From Chitinophaga pinensis (lineage in GTDB: Bacteria > Bacteroidota > Bacteroidia > Flavobacteriales > Flavobacteriaceae): 18,784 nt of DNA. The stretch spans positions 1-18,784 of the forward strand of contig CALPNL020000018.1 of the NCBI GenBank assembly GCA_943324925.2. Reading direction: 5' to 3'. Within the stretch, counting starts at the first letter, position 1. Each line of letters begins with the position of its first letter. A model generated the notes under the pieces. It did not search any database and had not been told where the DNA came from. It saw only the letters and a program-made list of their open reading frames with translations. The translations under genes and the position numbers were made by a program. Below, in pieces: positions 1 to 7,402 of the stretch.

Positions 1-473
1 AATATACTTGGGAATGGAGATGATGTACCTGCAGTAGCCAATGTTCCCAATAGATTAGAACCGTCTGAAATAAAAACACTTCTACCAGCATTCGTTGCTC
101 CAAGCCAAATTTTTATTTGACAAGGACCTGTTACAGAAAATTTAAGAAACCTTTTCGTAGGTAAATTATTTGCATAAGTACTTGCTCCACCTGTATTAAA
201 ACGGTTTACTGCTGTATAATTATCTTGAAAAGTTGCCCCGTTGTTTGTAATTGCAGCAAAGCTAGTAGCTCCACCATTAGTTACAGTTAATTCATCAACA
301 ATCCTATCTGTAGTATAAGCTGCAGCTAAAGGCCAATTAGTAGTATCATTTCCAAAATCCCAAACTTTATTTTGAGCACTTGAAACAAAAGTAAGCAAAA
401 TAAAAAACAAGCTCAATAAAGTAACCCTCGTGTTACCCTTCCCTTGAAATAAACTAAATGTAACGTTGTTCAT
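1..473 (-). CDS. Secreted protein of unknown family, N-terminal part only (C-terminus outside window)
   Basis: An open frame of 157 codons begins with ATG at 473 and runs without a stop past the left edge of the window. Residues about 17-36 are hydrophobic (TLLSLFFILLTFVSSAQ) and look like a signal peptidase I signal, cleaved before QNKVWDFGND. The mature part is rich in Gly, Thr, Asn, Ala and aromatic residues, which suggests a beta-sandwich module. A segment near residues 115-145 (KFSVTGPCQIKIWLGAT, later GRSVFISDGSN) resembles the N-terminal accessory domain that precedes catalytic domains in Bacteroidota pectate lyases and related enzymes; that is recalled by eye, not searched. The gene has its own promoter and an operator-like palindrome (554-575), separated by a terminator from the CE12 gene upstream of it. 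I infer an exported pectinolytic enzyme, perhaps a lyase, because the GH105 enzymes need lyase products and no lyase is otherwise visible. The catalytic part is not in the window. Confidence 0.8.
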   Translation of the reverse strand, partial: MNNVTFSLFQGKGNTRVTLLSLFFILLTFVSSAQNKVWDFGNDTTNWPLAAAYTTDRIVDELTVTNGGATSFAAITNNGATFQDNYTAVNRFNTGGASTYANNLPTKRFLKFSVTGPCQIKIWLGATNAGRSVFISDGSNLLGTLATAGTSSPFPSI

Positions 474-553
474 AAAATATAGAGTTTAATTTATTAAATA
501 CGTTTAATCTAAAAAAAAAAGCTTTAAATCAATAATAATTACGATTAAACAGA

Positions 554-567
554 TGTAATCGATTACA
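554..567. promoter_or_regulatory. LacI-type operator upstream of the left partial gene
   Basis: TGTAATCGATTACA is a perfect 14-bp palindrome with a central CG, the form typical of operators for LacI-family repressors. It directly abuts the promoter box at 568-575 on its downstream side, so it would cover the transcription start and block initiation when bound. A near-identical copy with the same spacing precedes susC at 13252-13265. Binding by a LacI-family regulator is inferred from the motif form; no regulator gene is in the window. Confidence 0.7.
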
Positions 568-575
568 CAAACTTA
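568..575 (-). promoter_or_regulatory. Bacteroidota -7 promoter box of the left partial gene
   Basis: On the minus strand this reads TAAGTTTG, an exact match to the TAnnTTTG consensus of the Bacteroidota primary sigma factor. It lies about 95 bp upstream of the start codon at 473, which predicts a leader of roughly 85-90 nt. I see no clear TTTG-type -33 element 19-21 bp further upstream, so the promoter may be weak. Confidence 0.6.
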
Positions 576-717
576 AAAATAATAATTAAAAAAAACACAT
601 ACTATATGATAAACCTAATATTTTTATGATTTATTTAAATATTTAACATTTATTGATAAAATAATATAACAGATATTTATTTCATAATTATAAAATTCAA
701 CGAAAATGGTATGGAAT

Positions 718-731
718 TGCAATCGATTGCG
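718..731. promoter_or_regulatory. Third LacI-type palindrome without a promoter box
   Basis: TGCAATCGATTGCG carries a perfect 12-bp palindrome (719-730) with the same ATCGAT core as the sites at 554 and 13252. It has no TAnnTTTG box beside it on either strand. Its centre is 164 bp from the centre of the operator at 554-567. It could be an auxiliary operator for DNA looping or simply extra binding capacity. Immediately next to it, ATTGC (726-730) and GCAAT (738-742) form another small inverted repeat. Confidence 0.45.
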
Positions 732-789
732 AAAAATGCAATTTACTACCGAAAAAGTGATAGAAATATCTGAAAAATAGAGCCAACAA

Positions 790-815
790 AAAACCCCAAT
801 TGCAATTGGGGTTTT
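790..815 (-). terminator. Rho-independent terminator after the CE12 gene (end of the susCD operon)
   Basis: A perfect inverted repeat with 13-bp arms (AAAACCCCAATTG and CAATTGGGGTTTT) lies 25 bp downstream of the CE12 stop codon. On the minus strand the stem runs into a six-T tract (plus-strand A at 788-793). On the plus strand it is followed by only four T and then A, so it mainly serves minus-strand transcription. The central bases must open as a loop, leaving a CCCCAA/TTGGGG core stem. Confidence 0.85.
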
Positions 816-840
816 AAAAATATAGAATTATCGAACTAAA

Positions 841-1593
841 TTATTTTATCGCTTTAATTAAATTTTGACATTGGGAATTGGCCAACAATTTAAGTTGAGC
901 AACAGCAATTTTGGCAATTTCCGTAGCTCCTTTTATAGATAAATGGGTATCATCATCTTTGCCTTCCGGATAATAAGGCACTTCTCCCGGTTTAAAATGC
1001 AAATGCAATTGCTTGGATTTTTCTGGGCCGTAGGCAATCTCCAGCGACTCAGTTAAATATTCCATGTCTATAAATGGAACATTATATTCTAAAGCTACCA
1101 AACGCATTTCCATAGAATACGTTTCATGTTTACTGATTAAAACTCCCTGCTCATTAAAATTTCTCCTCGCAATGGGCGAGAATAAAATTGGAATCGCATT
1201 TTTTTCTCTAGATTCTTTTATAAACTTGATTAAATTATAACGGTATGCCGTGTGAGGATTGGTATATCGCAAAGAATCGGTCGTTTTCGAATCGTTATGC
1301 CCAAATTGAATGAACACATAATCACCCGGTTTTAGGACTTTGTAAACGGCTTCCCATTTTTTTTCAGCAATAAAACTCTTGGTACTTCTTCCATTTACCG
1401 CTCTATTGTCTATTATTACACCAGGTTTAAAAAAGGATGGCAACACTTGACACCATCCAAATTCTGGGTTGGTATCCGGGTTTACTTTGGTCGCCATCGT
1501 AGAATCACCAATAGAGTAAATAGTGTTGTTTTGAGAAAAAATATTTATCGTTACAAATAGTAAAAGGAAAAGTGTTTTATTCATAATGTTCAT
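841..1593 (-). CDS. Rhamnogalacturonan acetylesterase, CE12 SGNH hydrolase
   Basis: This 250-residue protein is an SGNH/GDSL esterase of the rhamnogalacturonan acetylesterase type, which removes acetyl groups from pectin, mainly from the rhamnogalacturonan I backbone. All four blocks are present: GDST with nucleophile Ser31, the NGRS block with oxyanion Gly68, GHND with Asn100, and DDTH with Asp214 and His217 as the remaining catalytic pair. A signal peptide covers about residues 1-20 (FLLLFVTINIFS) and mature protein would start at QNN. The start may be Met1 or Met4. It begins 3 bp after the GH28 stop codon, so the two are probably translationally coupled, and it is the last gene of the operon. 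No C-terminal sorting domain is seen, which favours a periplasmic location. Family assignment is firm; the exact ester position is inferred. Confidence 0.9.
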   Translation of the reverse strand: MNIMNKTLFLLLFVTINIFSQNNTIYSIGDSTMATKVNPDTNPEFGWCQVLPSFFKPGVIIDNRAVNGRSTKSFIAEKKWEAVYKVLKPGDYVFIQFGHNDSKTTDSLRYTNPHTAYRYNLIKFIKESREKNAIPILFSPIARRNFNEQGVLISKHETYSMEMRLVALEYNVPFIDMEYLTESLEIAYGPEKSKQLHLHFKPGEVPYYPEGKDDDTHLSIKGATEIAKIAVAQLKLLANSQCQNLIKAIK

Positions 1594-1596
1594 TGT

Positions 1597-2949
1597 TTAT
1601 TTTACAGCTGTAGGAGTGGTTGCTTTTTCACCAATCACTACTTCATTAATTGAGACCTTTTCAGTATTGATAACTGTCATCCCATTGGGTGTAGAATTTA
1701 TGTTTATATTATTCAGTTCAATCTGTGAAACTTTTTTATTTGGGTAACCCTCAATTACAATTCCTGTTTTTGTGGCTTCCATACAACTTATATTAGAAAA
1801 ATAAATGTTAGAGATTTTAGTAGAATGCAATCCACTTCCCTCCCCATGATAATTTGCAGTAATAAAAATACAATCTTCTACTTTTCCAAAGGACAAATTT
1901 TTAAAATGAACATTATTGATATACCCTCCCCGATCTGAATTTGTTTTTATAAAAATCCCTCTTTTTAAGTAACCACTAAATTTACTATTTTCAACATAAA
2001 TGTTTTTGACTCCAGCCGACATTTCACTTCCAATAACCACTGCATGCAACCCTTTGAATTCACAATTTCTAACCACAATATTTTCGGATGGAGTTAAAGA
2101 ATTGCTTCTCCCTTCTTCATCTCTACCCGCTTTTATGGCAATATTATCATCCGCGTTATCAAAAGCGATATTTTCTATTAAAACATCTTTTGCGTATTCA
2201 GGATCAATTCCGTCATTGTTTGAATTAAATGCTTTGTACTTCAAGCCTCTAACAGTGATGCTTTGCGACTTTAATAAATGGAGACACCAAAATGGGGAAT
2301 CTTCAATTTTGATATTCTCTACCAATATGTTTTTACAATTAAAAAACTGAATTAACTGGGGTCTAAGAAAATGTCCGTCGCCAAATTTTCGATCCTTCAT
2401 AGGCAAATTACTATGATTCATTTCTCTGGTAAGCATTTTGTCGGGACCCTCTTTAGCCTTGAAACTGTTCCAAATTTTACTTCCTTCTCCGTCAATTGTA
2501 CCTTCACCCGAAATGGCAATATCCTTGCAATTGTAGGCATAAATAAGTGGACTATAGTTATAAATCATTGTCCCTTCCCAGCTGGTTTGCACCATAGGTA
2601 AATAGTATTTTGGATTATCATTAAATCGGATTTTAGCGTCTTTTTCGATAAGTAGATTCACATTGCTCACAAAATGAATCGGACCATTTAATACATATAC
2701 CCCTTTGGGAACAACAATAGTTCCTCCATTGTTTTTTTTACACAAAGACATTGCTTTATCAAATGCTGGTTTCGCATCGGTTATAGAATCTCCTTTAGCT
2801 CCTAGAGTAGTTACTAAAATTCTGTAAACTGGGATTTGCGGTAATTGAATTCGATTAACAATCGAATAAACAGAATCAGATGGGAAACTACTATTTTGAG
2901 CAAAACAGTGAATTGAAATAAAAAGTAAAATTAGGAGCTTTTGTTTCAT
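1597..2949 (-). CDS. Polygalacturonase-like glycoside hydrolase, GH28
   Basis: This 450-residue secreted protein has the right-handed parallel beta-helix pattern of GH28, with many short repeats such as NILVENIKI, DVLIENIAF and NIYVENSKF. It probably releases galacturonic acid from pectic oligosaccharides in exo fashion, since GH28 proteins with the GSEMSAG segment are often exo-acting (inference). The catalytic aspartates are seen as Asp246 (NNDGIDP) and Asp267-Asp268 (NADDN). The usual GHG motif reads LHA around His302, and the usual RIK motif reads FIK within RGIFIKT (330-336), so the arginine of RIK is Phe333. A signal peptide spans residues 1-17 (LLILLFISIHCFA) before QNS. A module at about 42-66 with LGAKGDSITDA is the usual N-terminal beta-helix cap. 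It starts 9 bp after the CE8 gene and ends 3 bp before the CE12 gene. Confidence 0.92.
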   Translation of the reverse strand: MKQKLLILLFISIHCFAQNSSFPSDSVYSIVNRIQLPQIPVYRILVTTLGAKGDSITDAKPAFDKAMSLCKKNNGGTIVVPKGVYVLNGPIHFVSNVNLLIEKDAKIRFNDNPKYYLPMVQTSWEGTMIYNYSPLIYAYNCKDIAISGEGTIDGEGSKIWNSFKAKEGPDKMLTREMNHSNLPMKDRKFGDGHFLRPQLIQFFNCKNILVENIKIEDSPFWCLHLLKSQSITVRGLKYKAFNSNNDGIDPEYAKDVLIENIAFDNADDNIAIKAGRDEEGRSNSLTPSENIVVRNCEFKGLHAVVIGSEMSAGVKNIYVENSKFSGYLKRGIFIKTNSDRGGYINNVHFKNLSFGKVEDCIFITANYHGEGSGLHSTKISNIYFSNISCMEATKTGIVIEGYPNKKVSQIELNNININSTPNGMTVINTEKVSINEVVIGEKATTPTAVK

Positions 2950-2958
2950 ACTGTTTTT

Positions 2959-3957
2959 TTATTTTGAATCGTTATTAAAATTAATTATTTCCTTAGCCAT
3001 CTCAGAACCCAAAACAGTTTCTATTGAATATTTTTTTGCTGCTCCCTTTTTTAATTGCCGTGACCAAGAAACTCTTTTATCGGTTTTAGACCCTTCACCA
3101 TGGCAGTTAAATTCTGCATAAAACGAGCTAATTTCTGCCTCTGGTTTCGACCAATTGTTCCAACCTTCAGGCAAAATATGATTGCCATAATCGCATTCCA
3201 AAAAAACGGTTTTAGCAAAAATTCTCCAAGGACGTCCTAAATAAACCGAAGTTACATTAGCAGCTGCAGTTAATTTACACTTCTTGAAAACGAAACCATA
3301 ATCAGCACCTTCCGGCGTAGAAGCAGCGGTAACAAAGGAATTTTTCAAACTATGGATGATACAATTTTCAAATAAAACCGTCGCTGCTCCAAATATAAAA
3401 TCCGTGGTGCCTTCTATATAACAATTGGATAAATACTGTTTTTTATTTTTTCCGGTAACATATAAAGTGTCTTGATTTCCCAGGATAGCGCAATTACTAA
3501 TTATACTATTATTGGCATTTATAGCCAACGCAACCGCTTGACCTACTTCGCCGGCTGCGTTTTTTATGGTGAGGTTTTTAGCAATAAACTGATCGCCTTC
3601 CACCAATAAAGTATAGGTATAAAAGGTGCTATTAATCCCTAAATTGATTTTGTTAAAATAATCATCAAAGGTAATTATAGTGCTTTCTTTGCTTTCGCCA
3701 ATTAAGGATAGATTGGGATTCCATTCGTGAATCTTAATTTTTTCATAGTAAATACCATTTTTTATAAAGATCGTTTTTCGCTTGTAGGGAAATGATTTTG
3801 AAGCATTGATTGCTTCTTGAATAGAAGTGAAATTACCGCTACCATCTTGGGCAACAACAGAATATGAGTCATCTACAGGCTTTTTCTCCACTTGCGAATA
3901 CAGAAAAGAACTCGAAAGAATAAGCCCCCAAACTATTTTATTAATCAGCCTCATCAA
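2959..3957 (-). CDS. Pectin methylesterase, CE8
   Basis: This 332-residue protein is a pectinesterase that removes methyl esters from homogalacturonan, giving methanol and free carboxylates that open the chain to hydrolases and lyases. The CE8 signatures are all present: GNFTSIQEAI (41-50), GQAVALA with Gln140, GNQDTLYV with Gln162 and acid/base Asp163, DFIFG with nucleophile Asp186, and LGRPW with Arg242 and Trp244. A signal peptide covers about residues 1-21 (IVWGLILSSSFLYS), leaving QVEKK as the mature start. Translation may begin at Met1 or Met2. Its length is normal for a bacterial single-domain CE8 enzyme. It lies 5 bp downstream of a GH105 gene and 9 bp before GH28 in the same operon. 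A periplasmic location is likely because no sorting domain or lipobox is visible. Confidence 0.95.
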   Translation of the reverse strand: MMRLINKIVWGLILSSSFLYSQVEKKPVDDSYSVVAQDGSGNFTSIQEAINASKSFPYKRKTIFIKNGIYYEKIKIHEWNPNLSLIGESKESTIITFDDYFNKINLGINSTFYTYTLLVEGDQFIAKNLTIKNAAGEVGQAVALAINANNSIISNCAILGNQDTLYVTGKNKKQYLSNCYIEGTTDFIFGAATVLFENCIIHSLKNSFVTAASTPEGADYGFVFKKCKLTAAANVTSVYLGRPWRIFAKTVFLECDYGNHILPEGWNNWSKPEAEISSFYAEFNCHGEGSKTDKRVSWSRQLKKGAAKKYSIETVLGSEMAKEIINFNNDSK

Positions 3958-3962
3958 ATTAA

Positions 3963-5189
3963 TTATTTATCCAACTCTAAAGCGGCCAAAATAAAGGGAC
4001 CCGTTGCTTTTGGATCGTTGTCTTTTTTTCTTTCATTTACATAATAACTGTAGGAACCATCACGGTAGGGATTTCCTCCTAAACCAGCAACAGCACAAGC
4101 TTGCGTAATTGTAATTTCGCCATCTTCTTTAGTGATTATCAATTGGGAGGTTAACGATTTAAAGGAATTATTGGCAATCTCTTTGTACTTTGCAGGAAGA
4201 TATCCTTTGTTTACTCCTTTAGCCAATGCATAAATAAACATAGAACTTCCTGATGATTCTAGGTAATTGCCCTCCCGATTCCCTTGATCGGTTACTTGGT
4301 ACCATAACCCAAATTTTTCGTCTTTGGCTTTATCTAAAGCAGCGGCAAGGGAATTTAAATAACCTATAAGTACTTTTCGTTTTGGGTGATTTTTTGGAAA
4401 ATAATCTAACGCATCTACTAAAGCCATAGCGTACCAACCTATAGAACGCGACCAAAAGTTAGGCGATTTACCGTTTTCCTTATTGGCCCAAGCCATTAAT
4501 TTACTTTCATCCCATGCATGATAAAGCAGTCCGGTTTTAGAATCGATAGCATGCTTTTGAATTAATTCAAATTGCTTAGCGACATCATTAAGCTGCTTAC
4601 CATTTTCAAAAGTGGTCGTATATTGAGCATAAAAAGGTTCTCCCATATACAAACCATCCAGCCACATTTGGTTAGGATATCTTTTTTTGTGCCAAAAACC
4701 ACCATCAGTAGTTCGTGGCTGTTCTGAAATTTGCTTTCTCAAAAGCTTCATTGCCTCTAAATATTTTACCTCTTTGGTAGTTGAATACAAATTAAATAAT
4801 ATTCTTCCCGCAGTAATCATATCGATATTATAATCGTCGAATTGATAGGTTTTAATATTTCCCTTATCGTCAATTAAAGCGTCTGCATAATTTTTTATAT
4901 AATCATAATACTGCTGGTCACCCGTTTTTAGATATAATTTTTCCAATGACGTAAGTACTAATCCGTGAACATAATCCCATTTTGGCGATTTTTGTTCGTC
5001 GATTTGATAAGCCTCAGGATGCCTTTTTAGGATAGACAACGCCATTTTTTTGGACCATTTCATGGTGTCATTGATAGTAATTATTTTATCACTTTCTGTA
5101 ACGGGTTGCGCCTGGTCTCCATTTGCAGCAGCAGCAAAATTCATTAATAAAATAGAAGCTAAAGCGGTGTTTTTTAAATAATTTTTCAT
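3963..5189 (-). CDS. Unsaturated rhamnogalacturonyl hydrolase, GH105 (copy 1)
   Basis: This 408-residue protein belongs to GH105 (YteR/RhiN type), an alpha6/alpha6-barrel that removes the 4,5-unsaturated uronic acid left at the non-reducing end of pectic oligosaccharides by lyases. Residues matching the YteR active site are Asp123 (NIDMITAG), His167 (GGFWHKK) and Asp178 (MWLDGLYMGEP), the last being the likely general acid. A signal peptide is seen at residues 1-22 (LASILLMNFAAAA). The C-terminus NPYRDGSYSYY to LAALELDK is typical of the family. It is a clear paralog of the neighbouring GH105 gene, 25 bp away, with more than half of the aligned residues identical by eye. Unlike the other secreted proteins here its predicted mature end does not start with Gln. 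Division of labour between the copies cannot be read from sequence. Confidence 0.93.
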   Translation of the reverse strand: MKNYLKNTALASILLMNFAAAANGDQAQPVTESDKIITINDTMKWSKKMALSILKRHPEAYQIDEQKSPKWDYVHGLVLTSLEKLYLKTGDQQYYDYIKNYADALIDDKGNIKTYQFDDYNIDMITAGRILFNLYSTTKEVKYLEAMKLLRKQISEQPRTTDGGFWHKKRYPNQMWLDGLYMGEPFYAQYTTTFENGKQLNDVAKQFELIQKHAIDSKTGLLYHAWDESKLMAWANKENGKSPNFWSRSIGWYAMALVDALDYFPKNHPKRKVLIGYLNSLAAALDKAKDEKFGLWYQVTDQGNREGNYLESSGSSMFIYALAKGVNKGYLPAKYKEIANNSFKSLTSQLIITKEDGEITITQACAVAGLGGNPYRDGSYSYYVNERKKDNDPKATGPFILAALELDK

Positions 5190-5214
5190 ATTATAAAATT
5201 TATACTAATTTAAT

Positions 5215-6426
5215 TTATTTATCTAATTCAATGGCAGCTAAAAGAAATGCGCCCAATCCATGAGAATTATCGACTTTAATTTTCTCGCTAATGTAATAAT
5301 TAAAAGAACCATCTCGATACGGATTTCCTCCTAAACCTGCACTAGCACAAACTTGGGTAATATGAATTTCACCATTAGAATCAACTTTAATTAATTTATT
5401 AATCAATCCGTCAAATCCAAGCGTTGCATTTTTCTTGAAATTCAATGGCAAATAGCCTTTGTTGACTCCTTTTGCTATGGAATAAATCAACATGGAAGAA
5501 CCTGATGCTTCCAAATAATTACCCTCATTTGTGGCTAAATCTGGAACTTGAAACCACAATCCAGAATGATCTTGGTATTTAACAACAGAAGTAATCAATT
5601 CATTCAAATAGGCCTTCAGTACTTTGTGTTTTGGGTGGTCTTTTGGAAAATAATCCAACACATCTACTAATGCCATAGCATACCAACCAAGCGCTCGTAA
5701 CCATACATGTGGTGCTGTTCCCGATATTTTATCGGCCCAAGCCATTTGCTTACTCTCATCCCAAGCGTGAAAATAAAGTCCTGTTTTAGCATCCAAGCTA
5801 TGGTCGTGTAGCAATTCAAATTGGTGTGCTACATCATTTAATTTATCTCCATTTTCAAATATTGAGGTGTATCTTGCATAGAAAGGCTCGCCCATGTACA
5901 ATCCATCCAGCCACATTTGATTTGGATATATTTTTTTGTGCCAAAAACCACCGGAAGCAGTTCTAGGATAATCAATAAATTGCTTTCTCAAAGACATAAT
6001 TGCCTTCAAATATTTAGAAGAGTTTTCATTATCATTAAGTACAAAAAGTATTTTTCCTGCATTAATAAAATCTATGTTATGATCTTGAGGGTTGAAATTT
6101 TGAATTAAACCGTTATCATCAATTAAGCTATCAGCGTACTCTTTAATGTAAGTATAGTACTTTCGATCCTTATTTTTAGCATATAATTTCTCAAATCCTG
6201 TTAAAATCATTCCAATTTTATAATCCCATTTTGGCGCTTCATGGTTGTCAATTTGCCATGCTTTTGGGTGTCTTTTCATTATAGACAAAGCCATGCGCTC
6301 CGACCATTTGAATTGGTCAGAAATTAATGTTTCTTTTTTATCAGTAGTATTATTTTGTGAGTAAATTGAGTTTACTATCAAAAACAAAAAACAAAAGAAA
6401 ATCGAGTATACTTTGGCTATTTTCAT
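5215..6426 (-). CDS. Unsaturated rhamnogalacturonyl hydrolase, GH105 (copy 2)
   Basis: This 403-residue paralog of the next gene has the same GH105 motifs: Asp119 (NIDFINAG), His163 (GGFWHKK) and Asp174 (MWLDGLYMGEP). It is therefore expected to be active on unsaturated galacturonyl or rhamnogalacturonyl oligosaccharides. The signal peptide covers about residues 1-23 (IFFCFLFLIVNSIYS) with QNN as mature start. The region after the catalytic core (GYLPLNFKKNATLGF onwards) and the loop before it (DATNEGN-type segment, here DLATNEGNYLE) differ from copy 1 in several positions that could line the substrate cleft. It starts 3 bp after the DUF4861 stop codon, which suggests translational coupling. 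The two copies probably arose by tandem duplication, since the DNA near 4640-4720 and 5880-5960 is also very similar. Confidence 0.93.
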   Translation of the reverse strand: MKIAKVYSIFFCFLFLIVNSIYSQNNTTDKKETLISDQFKWSERMALSIMKRHPKAWQIDNHEAPKWDYKIGMILTGFEKLYAKNKDRKYYTYIKEYADSLIDDNGLIQNFNPQDHNIDFINAGKILFVLNDNENSSKYLKAIMSLRKQFIDYPRTASGGFWHKKIYPNQMWLDGLYMGEPFYARYTSIFENGDKLNDVAHQFELLHDHSLDAKTGLYFHAWDESKQMAWADKISGTAPHVWLRALGWYAMALVDVLDYFPKDHPKHKVLKAYLNELITSVVKYQDHSGLWFQVPDLATNEGNYLEASGSSMLIYSIAKGVNKGYLPLNFKKNATLGFDGLINKLIKVDSNGEIHITQVCASAGLGGNPYRDGSFNYYISEKIKVDNSHGLGAFLLAAIELDK

Positions 6427-6429
6427 AGA

Positions 6430-7392
6430 TTAAAGAGTATTATTAGCATTTAATAAAGCTAATTTTTTATTCAAATAAGCAATGAATTCTTCTTGTGATT
6501 TTAAACCTGCTTTTTCCTTTTCCCAAGCCCCTAAAAAATAAAATGAAACCGCTTTGTTTGAAGGATTAAAAACGATTAAATGATCATCAATCCCTTCTAC
6601 TAGTTTTTCGACGGTAGAAGTTTGATAAAATACGGACATTCCCAAATTATCAGAAAACATCGTTTGAGGCCCATAAGTAGCTATATAAGCCCATTTTTTG
6701 TTGGTACTTTCTGCTTTTATAACTTCTAAATTTTTCAGTTTTACAATACCTGTGCAAATTCCTGAAGTGCTTTTAGACGGTGTAATGGTATGTTTTACAT
6801 AATATTCATCTGGAAAAACGGATAATTTTGATTTTAAATCAATTTTTTCATTTGCGGTATTCCAACCGAAATAATCCACAAAAACATTGGACTGTTTACT
6901 TAAATTTTCAATTTTAACGAAAGTAGAATCTACCTTCTTAAAATGTAACACTTCATTATTTATTAATCTACCTATAGAACCAATACCCATTCCTTTCCCT
7001 ACTTTAAGGATATCAGATCCCCATTCACATTTCTCATGATAGGAATCAAAACCATCCAAACCTATTTTTGGCAAAACCAGGGTATCGGAATATTTTCCAA
7101 ATAAATCGATGGCGTTTCTCCAATCTAAATACAATCTGTAGGCGATGTGTTTGTTTTCAAATCCTGGCCCTTCATAACGAATATCAAAAGAATGGTCGGT
7201 ATGTTCTTTGGCCAATTTCATTGAAGTAACATTTTTAAAATTCCCACCGATGTATTTTTGACCTTCCCATTTTCCTTCTTGTTTAACTGATATTTCAGCA
7301 TAGGCTTTTGAAGTATTGGATTTCTTTATTTCTTGGGATATTCCAATTTGAGTTATTAATAGAAAGGCTGAAATAATTCTAATTTTTTTCAT
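6430..7392 (-). CDS. DUF4861 family secreted protein
   Basis: This 320-residue protein has a signal peptide (residues 1-19, IISAFLLITQIGIS, then QEIKK) and otherwise matches what I recall of the DUF4861 family. Characteristic stretches are FDIRYEGPGFENKHIAYRLY (about 69-88), DWRNAIDLFGK, a YHEKCEWGSDILKVGKGMG segment (about 118-136) and FYFLGAWEKEKAG near the C-terminus. The pattern is mostly beta strand, as in galactose-mutarotase-like or carbohydrate-processing folds, but no catalytic role can be assigned from sequence. Conserved acidic and aromatic residues in the first half (Glu73, Tyr85, Asp90, Asp112, Glu123) would suit a sugar site. Its position between an esterase and two GH105 genes, with gaps of 10 and 3 bp, ties it to late steps of pectin breakdown. 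Family assignment is from memory and moderate; function is unknown. Confidence 0.75.
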   Translation of the reverse strand: MKKIRIISAFLLITQIGISQEIKKSNTSKAYAEISVKQEGKWEGQKYIGGNFKNVTSMKLAKEHTDHSFDIRYEGPGFENKHIAYRLYLDWRNAIDLFGKYSDTLVLPKIGLDGFDSYHEKCEWGSDILKVGKGMGIGSIGRLINNEVLHFKKVDSTFVKIENLSKQSNVFVDYFGWNTANEKIDLKSKLSVFPDEYYVKHTITPSKSTSGICTGIVKLKNLEVIKAESTNKKWAYIATYGPQTMFSDNLGMSVFYQTSTVEKLVEGIDDHLIVFNPSNKAVSFYFLGAWEKEKAGLKSQEEFIAYLNKKLALLNANNTL

Positions 7393-7402
7393 AATTTGAC
7401 TG

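Larger units (their letters stand above)
474..840. other. Intergenic regulatory region, 367 bp
   Basis: This very AT-rich gap separates the CE12 gene from the left partial gene. It holds, in minus-strand reading order, a terminator (790-815), a promoterless operator-like palindrome (718-731), and a promoter box touching a second palindrome (554-575), followed by a leader of about 80 nt to the start codon at 473. I see no convincing small gene or RNA gene in it. Confidence 0.7.

Noticed and set aside
541..550. ACGATTAAAC shared by 541-550 and 13422-13431
   Set aside because: It is a short AT-rich match at different distances from the promoters (one just downstream of the operator, the other about 150 bp upstream), so chance is likely.
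2000..2350. Plus-strand open frame of 116 codons inside the GH28 gene
   Set aside because: It lies antisense to a gene with clear family motifs, has no recognisable domain or promoter, and looks like a chance frame.
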